Of a stretch of 34,172 bases of DNA, positions 17,136 through 24,790 are shown piece after piece (position 1 is the first letter of the stretch; each line of letters begins with the position of its first letter). Source of the stretch: Scatosoma sp045650185 (lineage in GTDB: Bacteria > Bacillota > Clostridia > Christensenellales > Borkfalkiaceae). The notes beneath the pieces were generated by a model. It searched no databases, was not told the origin of the DNA, and worked only from the letters and a program-made list of their open reading frames with translations. Where the stretch lies: positions 1 through 34,172 of the forward strand of contig JAZRQY010000014.1 in assembly GCA_045650185.1 (NCBI GenBank). Direction: 5' to 3'. A program made the position numbers and the translations under genes.

Positions 17136-17390
17136 TTGTGGGAATATATTGAAAAAAGAGCTAGAATGTGCGCGGAATATATCATTGCAACGGGCTGTAC
17201 AGTTCGGGCGTGTTCCGCGCATTTTCATATCAGCAAATCGACGGTACATAAAGACGTGTCAGAGCGTTTAGAGATGATAGACGAGGACCTTTTTGAGGAA
17301 GTACGGGTGGTTTTGGACACCAACATGAACGAACGTCATATCCGTGGCGGCGATGCTACCCGAAGAAAATATCTATCGCAAAAGGAATAA
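17136..17390 (+). CDS. spoIIID: Sporulation transcriptional regulator SpoIIID
   Basis: An 84-residue DNA-binding protein that adjusts mother-cell gene expression between sigma-E and sigma-K during sporulation. It opens with WEYIEKRARMCAEYI and has a helix-turn-helix at CSAHFHISKSTVHKDVSERL and the C-terminal basic segment ERHIRGGDATRRKYL; SKSTVHKD and RHxRGG are hallmarks of the family. The start is a TTG at 17136 placed eight bases after GGAGGGG; no in-frame ATG precedes the conserved part. It follows the topoisomerase pair but has its own sigma-E-like promoter and a terminator-like hairpin behind it. Its presence is the best evidence in the window that the organism can sporulate or descends from spore-formers. 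Confidence 0.93.
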   Translation: MWEYIEKRARMCAEYIIATGCTVRACSAHFHISKSTVHKDVSERLEMIDEDLFEEVRVVLDTNMNERHIRGGDATRRKYLSQKE

Positions 17391-17404
17391 AACGATAAAA
17401 AGAA

Positions 17405-17438
17405 AGAACGAAAGGGCGAAAGTCTTTTCGTTTTTTTT
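17405..17438 (+). terminator. Probable terminator of spoIIID
   Basis: AACGAAAG pairs with CTTTTCGTT (one bulged T), followed by TTTTTTT. The stem is AU-rich and so of moderate strength. Confidence 0.6.
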
Positions 17439-17448
17439 CTCTTTGCGC

Positions 17449-17477
17449 TTGCATTTTTGCGGTATATGTGTTAAAAT
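17449..17477 (+). promoter_or_regulatory. Sigma-A promoter of the prephenate dehydrogenase gene
   Basis: TTGCAT (17449-17454), 17 bases, TAAAAT (17472-17477), then AAGGTGGTG before the ATG at 17504. Confidence 0.65.
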
Positions 17478-17503
17478 GATGACAATACAAAAGGTGGTGG
17501 CGT

Positions 17504-18328
17504 ATGAAAAGGACGGCGGTTGTTGGTTTAGGGATTATAGGCGCTTCGTTGGCGCGCGCCTTAAAGAGGCAGGGGCTTTCTGTTGACGGTTATGACCTGC
17601 AACAAGAAACCTTGGACTTTGCCTTAACCAACGGCTATATTGACGGCGTAGCGGAGAATTTAGACGCCTACGACAACGTATTTCTTGCCATTCCGCCTAA
17701 GGCGGCTATTTCCGTGTTGCAGAACGCCACTTTTAAAGACGGAGCGTTCGTTGCCGATATTTGCGGTGTGAAAGGTGTGCTTGAGAAAGCAGTGTACGCT
17801 CTTCCTCGTAATTATCGCTACGTAGGCTTGCACCCGATGGCAGGCAAGGAAACGTCGGGGATACGATCCTCTTCCGAGAAGTTGTTTTCCGGTGCAAATC
17901 TCATCATTACCGTGGCAAAAAATACGAATGCCGATGCGCTGAATGAGGCGAGAGAGTTCGCACGCCTGCTTGGGTTTGGAAAGATCGTTGAGTGTACGGC
18001 GGAGGAACACGACGAGAAAATCGCGTTGACCTCACAACTGGCGCACATCGTTTCGAATGCGTACGTAAAGAGTGAGCAAGTCGCCCATTGCGACGGGTTT
18101 ACGGGCGGTAGCTTTCAGGATATGACGAGGATTGCAGGCGTTGACGAACAGATGTGGACGGAACTCTATGTGCTCAATCGTCCTCATATTTTAGCGGAGC
18201 TTGACGGCTTGATAGATCATTTGACGGTCTACAGGAATGCGATTGCCGAGGGCGACGAAGAAGGATTGCGCCGTGCGCTTGCAGATGGAAAGGCGATTCG
18301 CAAGAAGATTAAGCGAAAAAATGATTGA
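17504..18328 (+). CDS. tyrA: Prephenate dehydrogenase
   Basis: Catalyses NAD(P)-dependent oxidative decarboxylation of prephenate to 4-hydroxyphenylpyruvate in tyrosine synthesis. The 274-residue protein starts with the Rossmann motif GLGIIGASLA (8-17). The catalytic-domain signature follows: DICGVKG, GLHPMAGKETSG with the catalytic-region His, and LTSQLAHIVSNAYV. There is no ACT domain at the C-terminus, so tyrosine feedback through that domain is not expected. It stands as a single gene between spoIIID and a promoter for the next operon, without other aromatic pathway genes nearby. Arogenate dehydrogenase activity cannot be excluded from sequence. Confidence 0.9.
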   Translation: MKRTAVVGLGIIGASLARALKRQGLSVDGYDLQQETLDFALTNGYIDGVAENLDAYDNVFLAIPPKAAISVLQNATFKDGAFVADICGVKGVLEKAVYALPRNYRYVGLHPMAGKETSGIRSSSEKLFSGANLIITVAKNTNADALNEAREFARLLGFGKIVECTAEEHDEKIALTSQLAHIVSNAYVKSEQVAHCDGFTGGSFQDMTRIAGVDEQMWTELYVLNRPHILAELDGLIDHLTVYRNAIAEGDEEGLRRALADGKAIRKKIKRKND

Positions 18329-18353
18329 TTTTTGCGTTTATCCCTAAATACTG

Positions 18354-18382
18354 TTTACTTTTTTGTCGAATTTTGTTATAAT
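18354..18382 (+). promoter_or_regulatory. Sigma-A promoter of the DUF1934-MBL-rho operon
   Basis: TTTACT (18354-18359), 17 bases, TATAAT (18377-18382). The gene behind it starts only 30 bases downstream. Confidence 0.75.
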
Positions 18383-18411
18383 AAATTTAACCAAGGTATT
18401 ATGGCGGTTGT

Positions 18412-18795
18412 ATGCAAGAGGTATTTCTGACAATATGGACGGCCGTTGACCAAGAGGAAAGTCGGTTTTCTTGCAAAGCGGAAATGGAGAGTTCGTCCTT
18501 GTCCGCTGTTTTGCGTTATACGCAGGAGGGCGCTATCACTACGATTCACGTTGAGGAAACGGAAACGCGGATTGAGAGGGAAGGGGATTATTCCATGAAC
18601 CTTTGCTTGCGTGAAAATTGTCGAACGCAAGGTACGCTGTCTATTGGCGGAAACGAGGGAATATTGGACGTTTCCACAAAGCGGATTGCATATACGATGA
18701 CGAAGAATTCCTTATTGTTGCAGCTGGAATATACTTTGCATTTTGGTAAAGAGGCTCAGCAGATGCGTTTGAGGATAAAGGCTACGGTTGCATAG
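18412..18795 (+). CDS. DUF1934 (YwiB-like) beta-barrel protein
   Basis: A 127-residue protein with alternating strands that fits the DUF1934/YwiB family of calycin-like barrels. The recognisable part is LSIGGNEGILDVSTKRIAYT followed by LLLQLEYTLHF near the C-terminus. There is no signal peptide or membrane segment, so it is probably cytoplasmic. The ATG at 18412 has only a weak Shine-Dalgarno; an ATG at 18401 is out of frame. It is the first gene of an operon with a metallo-hydrolase (28 bases later) and a Rho homologue. Family function is unknown; in other Bacillota it is often near argS, here about 9 kb away. Confidence 0.75.
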   Translation: MQEVFLTIWTAVDQEESRFSCKAEMESSSLSAVLRYTQEGAITTIHVEETETRIEREGDYSMNLCLRENCRTQGTLSIGGNEGILDVSTKRIAYTMTKNSLLLQLEYTLHFGKEAQQMRLRIKATVA

Positions 18796-18823
18796 AACTA
18801 AAGCCGTTACACTCGGAGGAGAA

Positions 18824-19486
18824 ATGAAAATCCAGTATTTGGGACATTCTTGTTTTAAGTTGACGGGGAGTACGGGGACGACGGTTATCACCGATCCCTA
18901 TCAAAGAGTTGGCTATGAAATGGCAGATGGGCAGACGGCGGACGCCGTTACCGTCAGCCACGCCCATTTTGATCACGACAACGTCGCGGCGGTGGTTGGT
19001 AATCCCAGTATCTTACGCGAGGAAGGCTTTTATCGGCTACCGAACGTGGAAATTCAGGGTGTAAAAAGCTATCACGACGCGAAAAAGGGACAGCTTCGTG
19101 GCGAAAACGTTATCTTTAAAATGCACATGGATGGGCTGGATATCTGTCATATGGGGGACTTGGGAGAGGAATGCTCGGCAGAGCTGATAGAGAGGCTGTT
19201 GCCTGTTAATATTCTCCTTATTCCCATTGGTGGAACGTATACGATTGATGCGGAGCAAGCCAAGGAATACGTCGATAGGTTGATGCCGGATATTGTCATT
19301 CCGATGCATTATCGCTCAAAACATTCGACGATTGACATAGACAAGGCGAAACCTTTTTTGGATATGTTTGACGAGGAAGACGTGGACGTTTGTCGTAGTG
19401 ACGTTTTAAAATTTTCTCGTGATGATTTAACGAAAGAAAGAACAAAAGTAATCTTAATGGAACGGACGGAAGCGAATGGTAGATAA
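18824..19486 (+). CDS. Metallo-beta-lactamase fold hydrolase (UPF0173/UlaG-like)
   Basis: A 220-residue metal-dependent hydrolase. It opens with MKIQYLGHSCFKL and has the metal motif HAHFDHDN, a His in KSYHDAKKG, the bridging Asp in CHMGDLGEE and a final His in VIPMHYRSKHS, so the dinuclear site looks complete. The family acts on varied phosphodiester or lactone substrates and this substrate is unknown. The start at 18824 follows GGAGGAG and matches the family N-terminus; an upstream in-frame ATG at 18788 lies within the previous gene. Its end overlaps the Rho-like gene by 11 bases, indicating coupled translation. Confidence 0.88.
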   Translation: MKIQYLGHSCFKLTGSTGTTVITDPYQRVGYEMADGQTADAVTVSHAHFDHDNVAAVVGNPSILREEGFYRLPNVEIQGVKSYHDAKKGQLRGENVIFKMHMDGLDICHMGDLGEECSAELIERLLPVNILLIPIGGTYTIDAEQAKEYVDRLMPDIVIPMHYRSKHSTIDIDKAKPFLDMFDEEDVDVCRSDVLKFSRDDLTKERTKVILMERTEANGR

Positions 19487-20933
19487 GATTGAGGGATTTA
19501 AAAACGCCTGCAGAGAAAGGCTGGATGCATTTTCTTTGATGCAATTGCGCACGTATGGTCGTGCGGTTGGCGTTGACGTTCCCACGAAAAAAAAGAAAGA
19601 CGAGCTGATTGCAGAGATTATTGCCGTATTATCAGGGGAAGTTGCGCCCATCGAGCGCTCTAAACGTGGTGCGCCCGTAAAGGACGAGCGTGTTGACCCT
19701 GAAATCGAGCAGGCGATTGCAAAGCTCCGCTACGTTTGGTTTGCTGGGGTGGAACCTCCCGTGCGTTTGACTTACATCGAAGCTCATACGCGTACCCCTT
19801 TGGTGGTGCAATCTTCGGATAATTCGATGACGTACGAGCAGTACTATGCGCAGGAAATTCATGCTGGTCAGTTGGAAATCATCGACGACATACCTTGCCT
19901 TGTCGATAAGAGTGGTGATTTAAGCAAGGAACGATTGCTCGTTTCCGTAGAGTTGATTCGACAATACGGGCTTCGAGAAGGGGATATCATCACTTGCCAC
20001 GCCTTCGAAAAGATGGGGGTGCGCGCGGCGAAAAATATTCTGTCCATCAACAGACTGTATGCAGGGTCGGAAAAACGGTTTATTTTCGATGATGAGCCTG
20101 TTGTTGAACCGGATAAGAAGATTCCTTTCACAGAAAAGGGTGAGGCGAATGATTCGGCGAAGTACGTAGATTTCCTTTTCCCGATTGCTTACGGACAGAG
20201 GTGTTTGATTTCTTCTCCTCCTAAGGCAGGGAAGTCGAGGTATCTTTGCGATCTTGCGAAAACAATCTGTGAAGAGCATCGTGATAGATTGTTGCTTGCT
20301 CTGCTCGTCGGGCAGTCCCCGGAACGAATTTCTGAATATAGAAGTTTTGTGCAAAAAGGCAACTTGGTTGCGACCTCTTACGAGGATGAGGCGGAACGTC
20401 ACGTTTTTGCGGCAGAATTCCTGTTTAAGCGCGCTAAGCGTATGGCAGAAATGGGTTGGGACGTCGTTCTGATTGTCGATTCCCTCTCTCAAATCGCAAA
20501 AGCGTATAACGAAACGGATTTCTCATTGGGTGGCAAGCTGTTGCCGTGTGGATTAGAAAGTAAAACGGTGCGCTATATCAAAAAGTATTTTGGTGCGGCG
20601 AGATGCTTCCCTGGATACGGCTCCTTGACGATTATCGGCGGCGTGTCCTTTGGAACGGGCGATGCCGTGGACGACGTACTGTATACGGAACTCTCCTCCG
20701 TCGCGAACGCTGAAATTCGCTTGAGCGAAGAATTGTCTAGACGTAGGGTTTTCCCGGCTGTTGATGTTGGATTGTCGTATAGCGAGTGCGCGGAAAAGCT
20801 GTTTGCTCCACAGGAGCGCGATGCGGAAAGGGCTTTCCGTGAACGTATTCTAAACGGAGATGAGGATGCGGCTCGGCGGTTGCTTGCGGATTCTAAGACC
20901 ATTGAAGAATTCTGCAAAAAGAGTCTTCGTTAG
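19476..20933 (+). CDS. rho: Divergent transcription termination factor Rho homologue
   Basis: A 485-residue protein clearly homologous to Rho. It has a SAP-like N-terminal segment (about 15-55), an extra stretch of about 80 residues (58-140), a cold-shock-type RNA-binding part (about 130-205), Walker A PPKAGKS (248-254), Walker B VVLIVDS (330-336), KYFGAARCF, GSLTIIGG and RRRVFPAVD. However, the segment equal to E. coli DERPEEVTE reads GQSPERISE, so the acidic pair containing the catalytic Glu (E. coli Glu211) is Gly279-Gln280. The Walker B follow-up SITRLARAYN is SLSQIAKAYN, the R-loop DTGSK is GTGDA, and LSRKI is LSEEL. ATP hydrolysis is therefore doubtful by inference. It is co-transcribed with DUF1934 and the metallo-hydrolase. 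It may be the only Rho of the genome or a paralogue. Confidence 0.88.
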   Translation: MVDKIEGFKNACRERLDAFSLMQLRTYGRAVGVDVPTKKKKDELIAEIIAVLSGEVAPIERSKRGAPVKDERVDPEIEQAIAKLRYVWFAGVEPPVRLTYIEAHTRTPLVVQSSDNSMTYEQYYAQEIHAGQLEIIDDIPCLVDKSGDLSKERLLVSVELIRQYGLREGDIITCHAFEKMGVRAAKNILSINRLYAGSEKRFIFDDEPVVEPDKKIPFTEKGEANDSAKYVDFLFPIAYGQRCLISSPPKAGKSRYLCDLAKTICEEHRDRLLLALLVGQSPERISEYRSFVQKGNLVATSYEDEAERHVFAAEFLFKRAKRMAEMGWDVVLIVDSLSQIAKAYNETDFSLGGKLLPCGLESKTVRYIKKYFGAARCFPGYGSLTIIGGVSFGTGDAVDDVLYTELSSVANAEIRLSEELSRRRVFPAVDVGLSYSECAEKLFAPQERDAERAFRERILNGDEDAARRLLADSKTIEEFCKKSLR

Positions 20934-20961
20934 CAGATACAATTTTTGATAAGTCGTGATT

Positions 20962-20996
20962 AGAGGCGGACATGGGTCGCCTCTTTTCTTTTTTTT
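20962..20996 (+). terminator. Intrinsic terminator after the Rho-like gene
   Basis: Stem AGAGGCG/CGCCTCT (20962-20968 with 20978-20984) followed by TTTCTTTTTTTT. Between here and the nrdD control region (20997-21132) the sequence is AT-rich with no gene. Confidence 0.85.
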
Positions 20997-21132
20997 GCGT
21001 CAAATTTCGCCATTATTTGACAAAAAAATTTTATCTATTCGTTTTTTTTATTGCAGTTTTTTTCAAAACACTTTTTTGGGGCTGAAAATCTATCAAAAAG
21101 ACGTTTTTTACAAATTGTCTATAATTATTTTC

Positions 21133-21150
21133 AATACAACATGTTGTGTT
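21133..21150. promoter_or_regulatory. Palindrome upstream of the nrdD promoter
   Basis: ACAACATGTTGT (21136-21147) is a perfect 12-base palindrome inside an 18-base near-palindrome ending 7 bases before the -35 box. It does not match the NrdR box and may bind another regulator. Confidence 0.4.
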
Positions 21151-21157
21151 CAATGGA

Positions 21158-21185
21158 TTGACTTTAATACAAGATATGGTATAAT
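21158..21185 (+). promoter_or_regulatory. Strong sigma-A promoter of nrdDG
   Basis: TTGACT (21158-21163), a 16-base spacer and TATAAT (21180-21185). Transcription is expected to start near 21192, giving a leader of nearly 100 bases that contains both NrdR boxes. Confidence 0.8.
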
Positions 21186-21206
21186 AGTATGGCTCGATAA
21201 AGATAA

Positions 21207-21255
21207 GCGCAATATATTGTAGGCGTCGTGGGGTCTTCACCACAATATATGGTGT
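21207..21255. promoter_or_regulatory. Pair of NrdR boxes upstream of nrdD
   Basis: GCGCAATATATTGTAG (21207-21222) and ACCACAATATATGGTGT (21239-21255) match the NrdR consensus acaCwATATATwGtgt. Their centres are 33 bases apart, about three helical turns, the usual arrangement for NrdR. They lie downstream of the predicted promoter rather than over it. Confidence 0.8.
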
Positions 21256-21289
21256 TCTAATACAAAGGATGGATAGGGAAGGTAGCTCT

Positions 21290-23461
21290 ATGAAAATTAT
21301 TAAGCGTAGTGGACAGGAAGTTGAATTTGATATAGAGAAAATTATTGCCGCGGTTCGAAAAGCAAACCGTGATATGGACGTATATTTGCGTATTGACGAT
21401 TCGCAGATACTTGCGATTGCAGAGGCTGTTACAAAGCAGTGTGAGGCCCTGAATCGTTCGCCTCAGGTCGAAGAAGTCCAAGATATGGTAGAAGATCGCC
21501 TTATGGATATGAAGGCGTTTGCTTTGGCGCGCAAATATATCACCTATCGTTTTAAGCGTGATCTCGTTCGTAAAGTAAATACGACGGATGCGCAGATTTT
21601 AGCGCTTATTGAGTGTAATAGTGAGGTTGCAAAGCAGGAAAACTCGAACAAGAACCCTACGGTCAATAGCGTACAGCGCGACTATATGGCAGGGGAAGTT
21701 TCTAAGGACTTGACCCGTCGTATTCTGTTGCCCGATGATATCGTTGCGGCGCACGATCAGGGGATTATTCATTTCCACGATGCGGATTATTTCGCGCAGC
21801 ATATGCACAACTGCGACCTTGTAAACTTAGAGGACATGCTGCAGAATGGTACGGTTATTTCCGGTACGTTGATTGAAAAACCGCACAGCTTTTCCACGGC
21901 TTGTAATATTGCCACGCAGATTATCGCGCAGGTTGCTTCCAACCAGTACGGTGGACAAAGTATTTCCTTGACCCACCTTGCGCCCTTTGTAGAAATCAGC
22001 CGTCAAAAGATTCGTAAAGAGGTCGCGGCAGAGCTTGCAACGTTAGGCGTTCAAGACGAGGCGCATATCAATCGCATTGCAGAGGCTCGTTTGCGTGCGG
22101 AAATTGCAAGAGGGATTCAGACGATTCAGTATCAGGTTGTCACCTTGCTTACCACCAACGGTCAGGCGCCGTTCGTTACCGTCTTCATGTATTTAAACGA
22201 GGCGAGAAACGAGCGTGAAAAGGCTGACCTTGCAATGATTATCGAGGAAACCTTAAAACAGCGTATTAAGGGTGTAAAAAACGAATCGGGCGTATGGATT
22301 ACCCCTGCATTCCCCAAGCTGATTTATGTGTTAGAGCCGGATAATATCTCCGAAGAACAGCCGTACTGGTACTTGACTCAGCTTGCCGCAAAATGTACGG
22401 CAAAGCGCATGGTCCCCGACTATATTTCCGAAAAGAAAATGCTCGAATTCAAGGTGGATAAGAACGGCGAAGGCCATTGTTATACCTGTATGGGTTGCAG
22501 AAGTTTCTTGACTACCTACGTGGACGAAAACGGCAAACCCAAGTATTACGGCAGATTCAACCAAGGCGTTGTCACCATCAACTTGGTAGACGTTGCTCTC
22601 TCTTCGGGTAAGGACGAAAAGAAGTTCTGGGAAATCTTTGACGAGCGTTTAGAGCTTTGCTATCGCGCGTTGATGCAGCGCCATTTGCGTTTGAAGGGTA
22701 CTCTTTCCGATGCTGCGCCTATTTTGTGGCAGTATGGGGCGTTGGCTCGTTTGGAAAAGGGTGAAACGATTGATAAATTGCTCTACGGTGGGTATTCTAC
22801 GATTTCGCTTGGTTATGCGGGCTTGTACGAATGCGTTAAGCACATGACGGGCTTGTCGCACACCGATGAGGATGCGAAGCCGTTTGCGCTTGCCGTTATG
22901 CAGAGAATGAACGACAAGTGTAAGGAATGGAAGGCGAAGGAAAACATTGATTTCTCGCTGTATGGTACGCCTCTTGAAAGCACGACGTATAAGTTCTCTA
23001 AGTGTCTGCAAAAGCGTTTCGGTGTTATCCCCGGTATCACGGACAAGAGCTATATTACCAACAGCTATCACGTGCACGTTTCCGAGGAAATTGATGCCTT
23101 CACGAAGCTTCGCTTTGAGAGTGAGTTCCAACAGCTTTCTCCCGGCGGCGCAATCTCCTACGTCGAAGTTCCCAACATGCAGAACAATATTCCTGCGGTA
23201 TTGTCCGTGATGAAATTCATCTACGAGAATATTATGTATGCGGAATTGAACACCAAGAGCGATTATTGTCAGGTGTGTGGCTATGACGGGGAAATTCAGA
23301 TTGTCGAAGACGACGGAAAGCTCGTTTGGGAATGTCCTTGCTGTAAGAACAGGGATCAGGCAAAGATGAACGTTGCCCGTCGCACGTGCGGTTATATCGG
23401 TACGCAGTACTGGAACCAAGGCAGAACACAGGAAATTAAGGATAGAGTATTGCATTTATAA
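21290..23461 (+). CDS. nrdD: Anaerobic ribonucleoside-triphosphate reductase (class III)
   Basis: Reduces ribonucleoside triphosphates to dNTPs without oxygen using a glycyl radical. The 723-residue protein has an N-terminal ATP-cone (about 1-95, opening MKIIKRSGQEVEFD), the catalytic barrel with cysteines such as CYTCMGCRSF, a C-terminal zinc site of four cysteines (CQVCGYDG and CPCCKNRD), and the radical motif RRTCGYIG with Gly701 as probable radical site. The start at 21290 is preferred over 21269 because it follows an AAGG sequence and gives the family's usual N-terminus. The gene ends one base before nrdG. Control by NrdR is indicated by two boxes in the leader. Confidence 0.97.
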   Translation: MKIIKRSGQEVEFDIEKIIAAVRKANRDMDVYLRIDDSQILAIAEAVTKQCEALNRSPQVEEVQDMVEDRLMDMKAFALARKYITYRFKRDLVRKVNTTDAQILALIECNSEVAKQENSNKNPTVNSVQRDYMAGEVSKDLTRRILLPDDIVAAHDQGIIHFHDADYFAQHMHNCDLVNLEDMLQNGTVISGTLIEKPHSFSTACNIATQIIAQVASNQYGGQSISLTHLAPFVEISRQKIRKEVAAELATLGVQDEAHINRIAEARLRAEIARGIQTIQYQVVTLLTTNGQAPFVTVFMYLNEARNEREKADLAMIIEETLKQRIKGVKNESGVWITPAFPKLIYVLEPDNISEEQPYWYLTQLAAKCTAKRMVPDYISEKKMLEFKVDKNGEGHCYTCMGCRSFLTTYVDENGKPKYYGRFNQGVVTINLVDVALSSGKDEKKFWEIFDERLELCYRALMQRHLRLKGTLSDAAPILWQYGALARLEKGETIDKLLYGGYSTISLGYAGLYECVKHMTGLSHTDEDAKPFALAVMQRMNDKCKEWKAKENIDFSLYGTPLESTTYKFSKCLQKRFGVIPGITDKSYITNSYHVHVSEEIDAFTKLRFESEFQQLSPGGAISYVEVPNMQNNIPAVLSVMKFIYENIMYAELNTKSDYCQVCGYDGEIQIVEDDGKLVWECPCCKNRDQAKMNVARRTCGYIGTQYWNQGRTQEIKDRVLHL

Positions 23462-23462
23462 T

Positions 23463-23990
23463 ATGAATTATGCTACCATTAAGTGGTACGATATAGCAAA
23501 CGGAGAGGGGGTGAGAATCTCCCTTTTCGTTTCTGGTTGTACCCATCAATGTAAAAATTGTTTTAATAAGATTGCGTGGGATTTTTCCTATGGCAAGCCT
23601 TTTGACGAGGAGATACAAAAACGGATTTTAGACGAGCTTGCTTCGCCGTTTATCGCAGGGCTTTCTCTCTTGGGTGGGGAGCCGTTTGAGCCGCAAAATC
23701 AAGCGGCGCTACTTCCGTTTGTCCAAGAGGTAAAGCGTCGTTATCCTGAAAAGCCGATCTGGTGCTATACGGGTTTTGTCTTGGATGAAAAGGAAGGCGT
23801 TTTGAAGGAAACGCACAAGAATACCCCCTTTACCAAGGAATTGATTTCCCTCATTGACGTCTTGGTTGACGGGCCGTACGTAGAGGCGTTGCACAATATC
23901 TGCTTAAAGTTCCGTGGGTCGTCCAATCAGAGGGTGATTGACGTTCAAAAGACTTTGCAGACAAAGGAATGTGTGTTATATATTGAATAA
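23463..23990 (+). CDS. nrdG: Anaerobic ribonucleotide reductase activating protein
   Basis: Radical-SAM enzyme that installs the glycyl radical on NrdD. The 175-residue protein shows the CxxxCxxC cluster motif as CTHQCKNC (with SG before it), GLSLLGGEPFEP for SAM binding, and WCYTGF and LVDGPYVEA later. The start at 23463 lies one base after the nrdD stop and agrees with the family beginning MNYATIKWYDIANGEGVR; a longer frame would overlap nrdD. There is no separate promoter, so it is made from the nrdD transcript. A terminator-like hairpin follows within 10 bases. Confidence 0.96.
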   Translation: MNYATIKWYDIANGEGVRISLFVSGCTHQCKNCFNKIAWDFSYGKPFDEEIQKRILDELASPFIAGLSLLGGEPFEPQNQAALLPFVQEVKRRYPEKPIWCYTGFVLDEKEGVLKETHKNTPFTKELISLIDVLVDGPYVEALHNICLKFRGSSNQRVIDVQKTLQTKECVLYIE

Positions 23991-23994
23991 ATAA

Positions 23995-24618
23995 ATGATA
24001 ACCGACGTACGATATTGTATGTCGGTTGCGTTTTTTAAAAGGTTATGTTTATCCGTTTGCGCTGTGTTTGTCGCGCCCGTCGTTGCGTTGTCGCTTGGCG
24101 GTAAGAACGACGGGGTAGTTGCCGTTAAAACGGTGTATTACGTTGTTCAGGAAACGGAAAGTGTAGGGGCAAGCAGCGCTCAAATTGCCCTTCGTGGGGG
24201 CGCAGGCTATGCGATTGCGGACGGAGTGGCGTTCGAGGTATACTTTTCCGAGGAAGAAGCTAAGCAGACTCTGCGCAGGTTGGAGGGTGAGTATTGCGGT
24301 GTAATTCTATATCCGTTAGAGCTTTCATTTCTTTCCGCGGAGGATGCGTATGCGTATAGCGTGTTAGAGGTTGTGGGCGGCTGGGCGAAGGTATTGCAAA
24401 ACGGCGGCGCGCAAGCAACTGTACGCGAGGGGTTAGAGTCGGTGGTGCGCCAATTGTCTTGGCGTGCAAAAAAGGAAAAATCGGATTTTTTGCTAATGCT
24501 ACGTGAGGAATTACAGGGCTGTTTAGAGGAAAATATATTGTACGTTGATGCTCTTAGGCGATTTACTTGTTTCGGTTGTGAGGAGCTTTCGTTAAAAAAT
24601 AGGATTATTAGAATATAA
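23995..24618 (+). CDS. Hypothetical membrane-anchored/exported protein, possibly SPOR-like
   Basis: I do not recognise this gene with certainty. It encodes 207 residues from the first ATG, or 199 from the ATG at 24019, where the protein would begin MSVAFFKRLCLSV and continue into a clear signal or anchor helix ending near VALSLGG. Neither start has a visible Shine-Dalgarno. The outer part contains a stretch (YYVVQ, then AFEVYFSEEEAKQTLRRL and GVILYPLE) that loosely recalls SPOR peptidoglycan-binding repeats; this is weak. The rest is helical and charged. It starts four bases after nrdG on the same strand, but a terminator hairpin covers its 5' end, so expression may depend on read-through. 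Confidence 0.65.
   Translation: MITDVRYCMSVAFFKRLCLSVCAVFVAPVVALSLGGKNDGVVAVKTVYYVVQETESVGASSAQIALRGGAGYAIADGVAFEVYFSEEEAKQTLRRLEGEYCGVILYPLELSFLSAEDAYAYSVLEVVGGWAKVLQNGGAQATVREGLESVVRQLSWRAKKEKSDFLLMLREELQGCLEENILYVDALRRFTCFGCEELSLKNRIIRI
24000..24036 (+). terminator. Terminator after nrdG overlapping the next gene's start
   Basis: The 11-base stem AACCGACGTAC/GTATGTCGGTT (24000-24010 with 24017-24027, one G-U pair) has a 6-base loop and is followed by GCGTTTTTT. It lies inside the first codons of the following gene and includes its alternative ATG at 24019. Confidence 0.75.
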
Positions 24619-24664
24619 ATTTTTCAAAAAAAGAAAAAAAACACAAAAAAGCCTTAAAAATTGC

Positions 24665-24693
24665 TTGCTTTTTTACGGAATATTCAGTATAAT
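24665..24693 (+). promoter_or_regulatory. Sigma-A promoter of tRNA-Thr
   Basis: TTGCTT (24665-24670), 17 bases, TATAAT (24688-24693), 21 bases before the mature tRNA 5' end. Confidence 0.8.
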
Positions 24694-24714
24694 AAGAAAG
24701 CTGTCAGGCGAAGT

Positions 24715-24790
24715 GCTACTGTGGCTCAGTCGGTAGAGCAGCTGATTCGTAATCAGCAGGTCGCCGGTTCAAGTCCGGCCAGTAGCTCCA
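24715..24790 (+). tRNA. tRNA-Thr (anticodon CGT), CCA encoded
   Basis: A complete 76-base cloverleaf. The acceptor GCTACTG pairs with CAGTAGC, the D stem is GCTC/GAGC, the anticodon stem is GCTGA/TCAGC with loop TTCGTAA and anticodon CGT at 24748-24750, and the T stem is GCCGG/CCGGC with loop TTCAAGT. CCA is encoded at 24788-24790. It reads ACG codons. The gene has its own promoter and terminator. Its last 21 bases and the following bases recur 202 bases downstream. Confidence 0.97.

Noticed and set aside
18788..18823. Upstream start for the metallo-hydrolase
   Set aside because: It would begin inside DUF1934 without a ribosome binding site; the ATG at 18824 has GGAGGAG and the family N-terminus.
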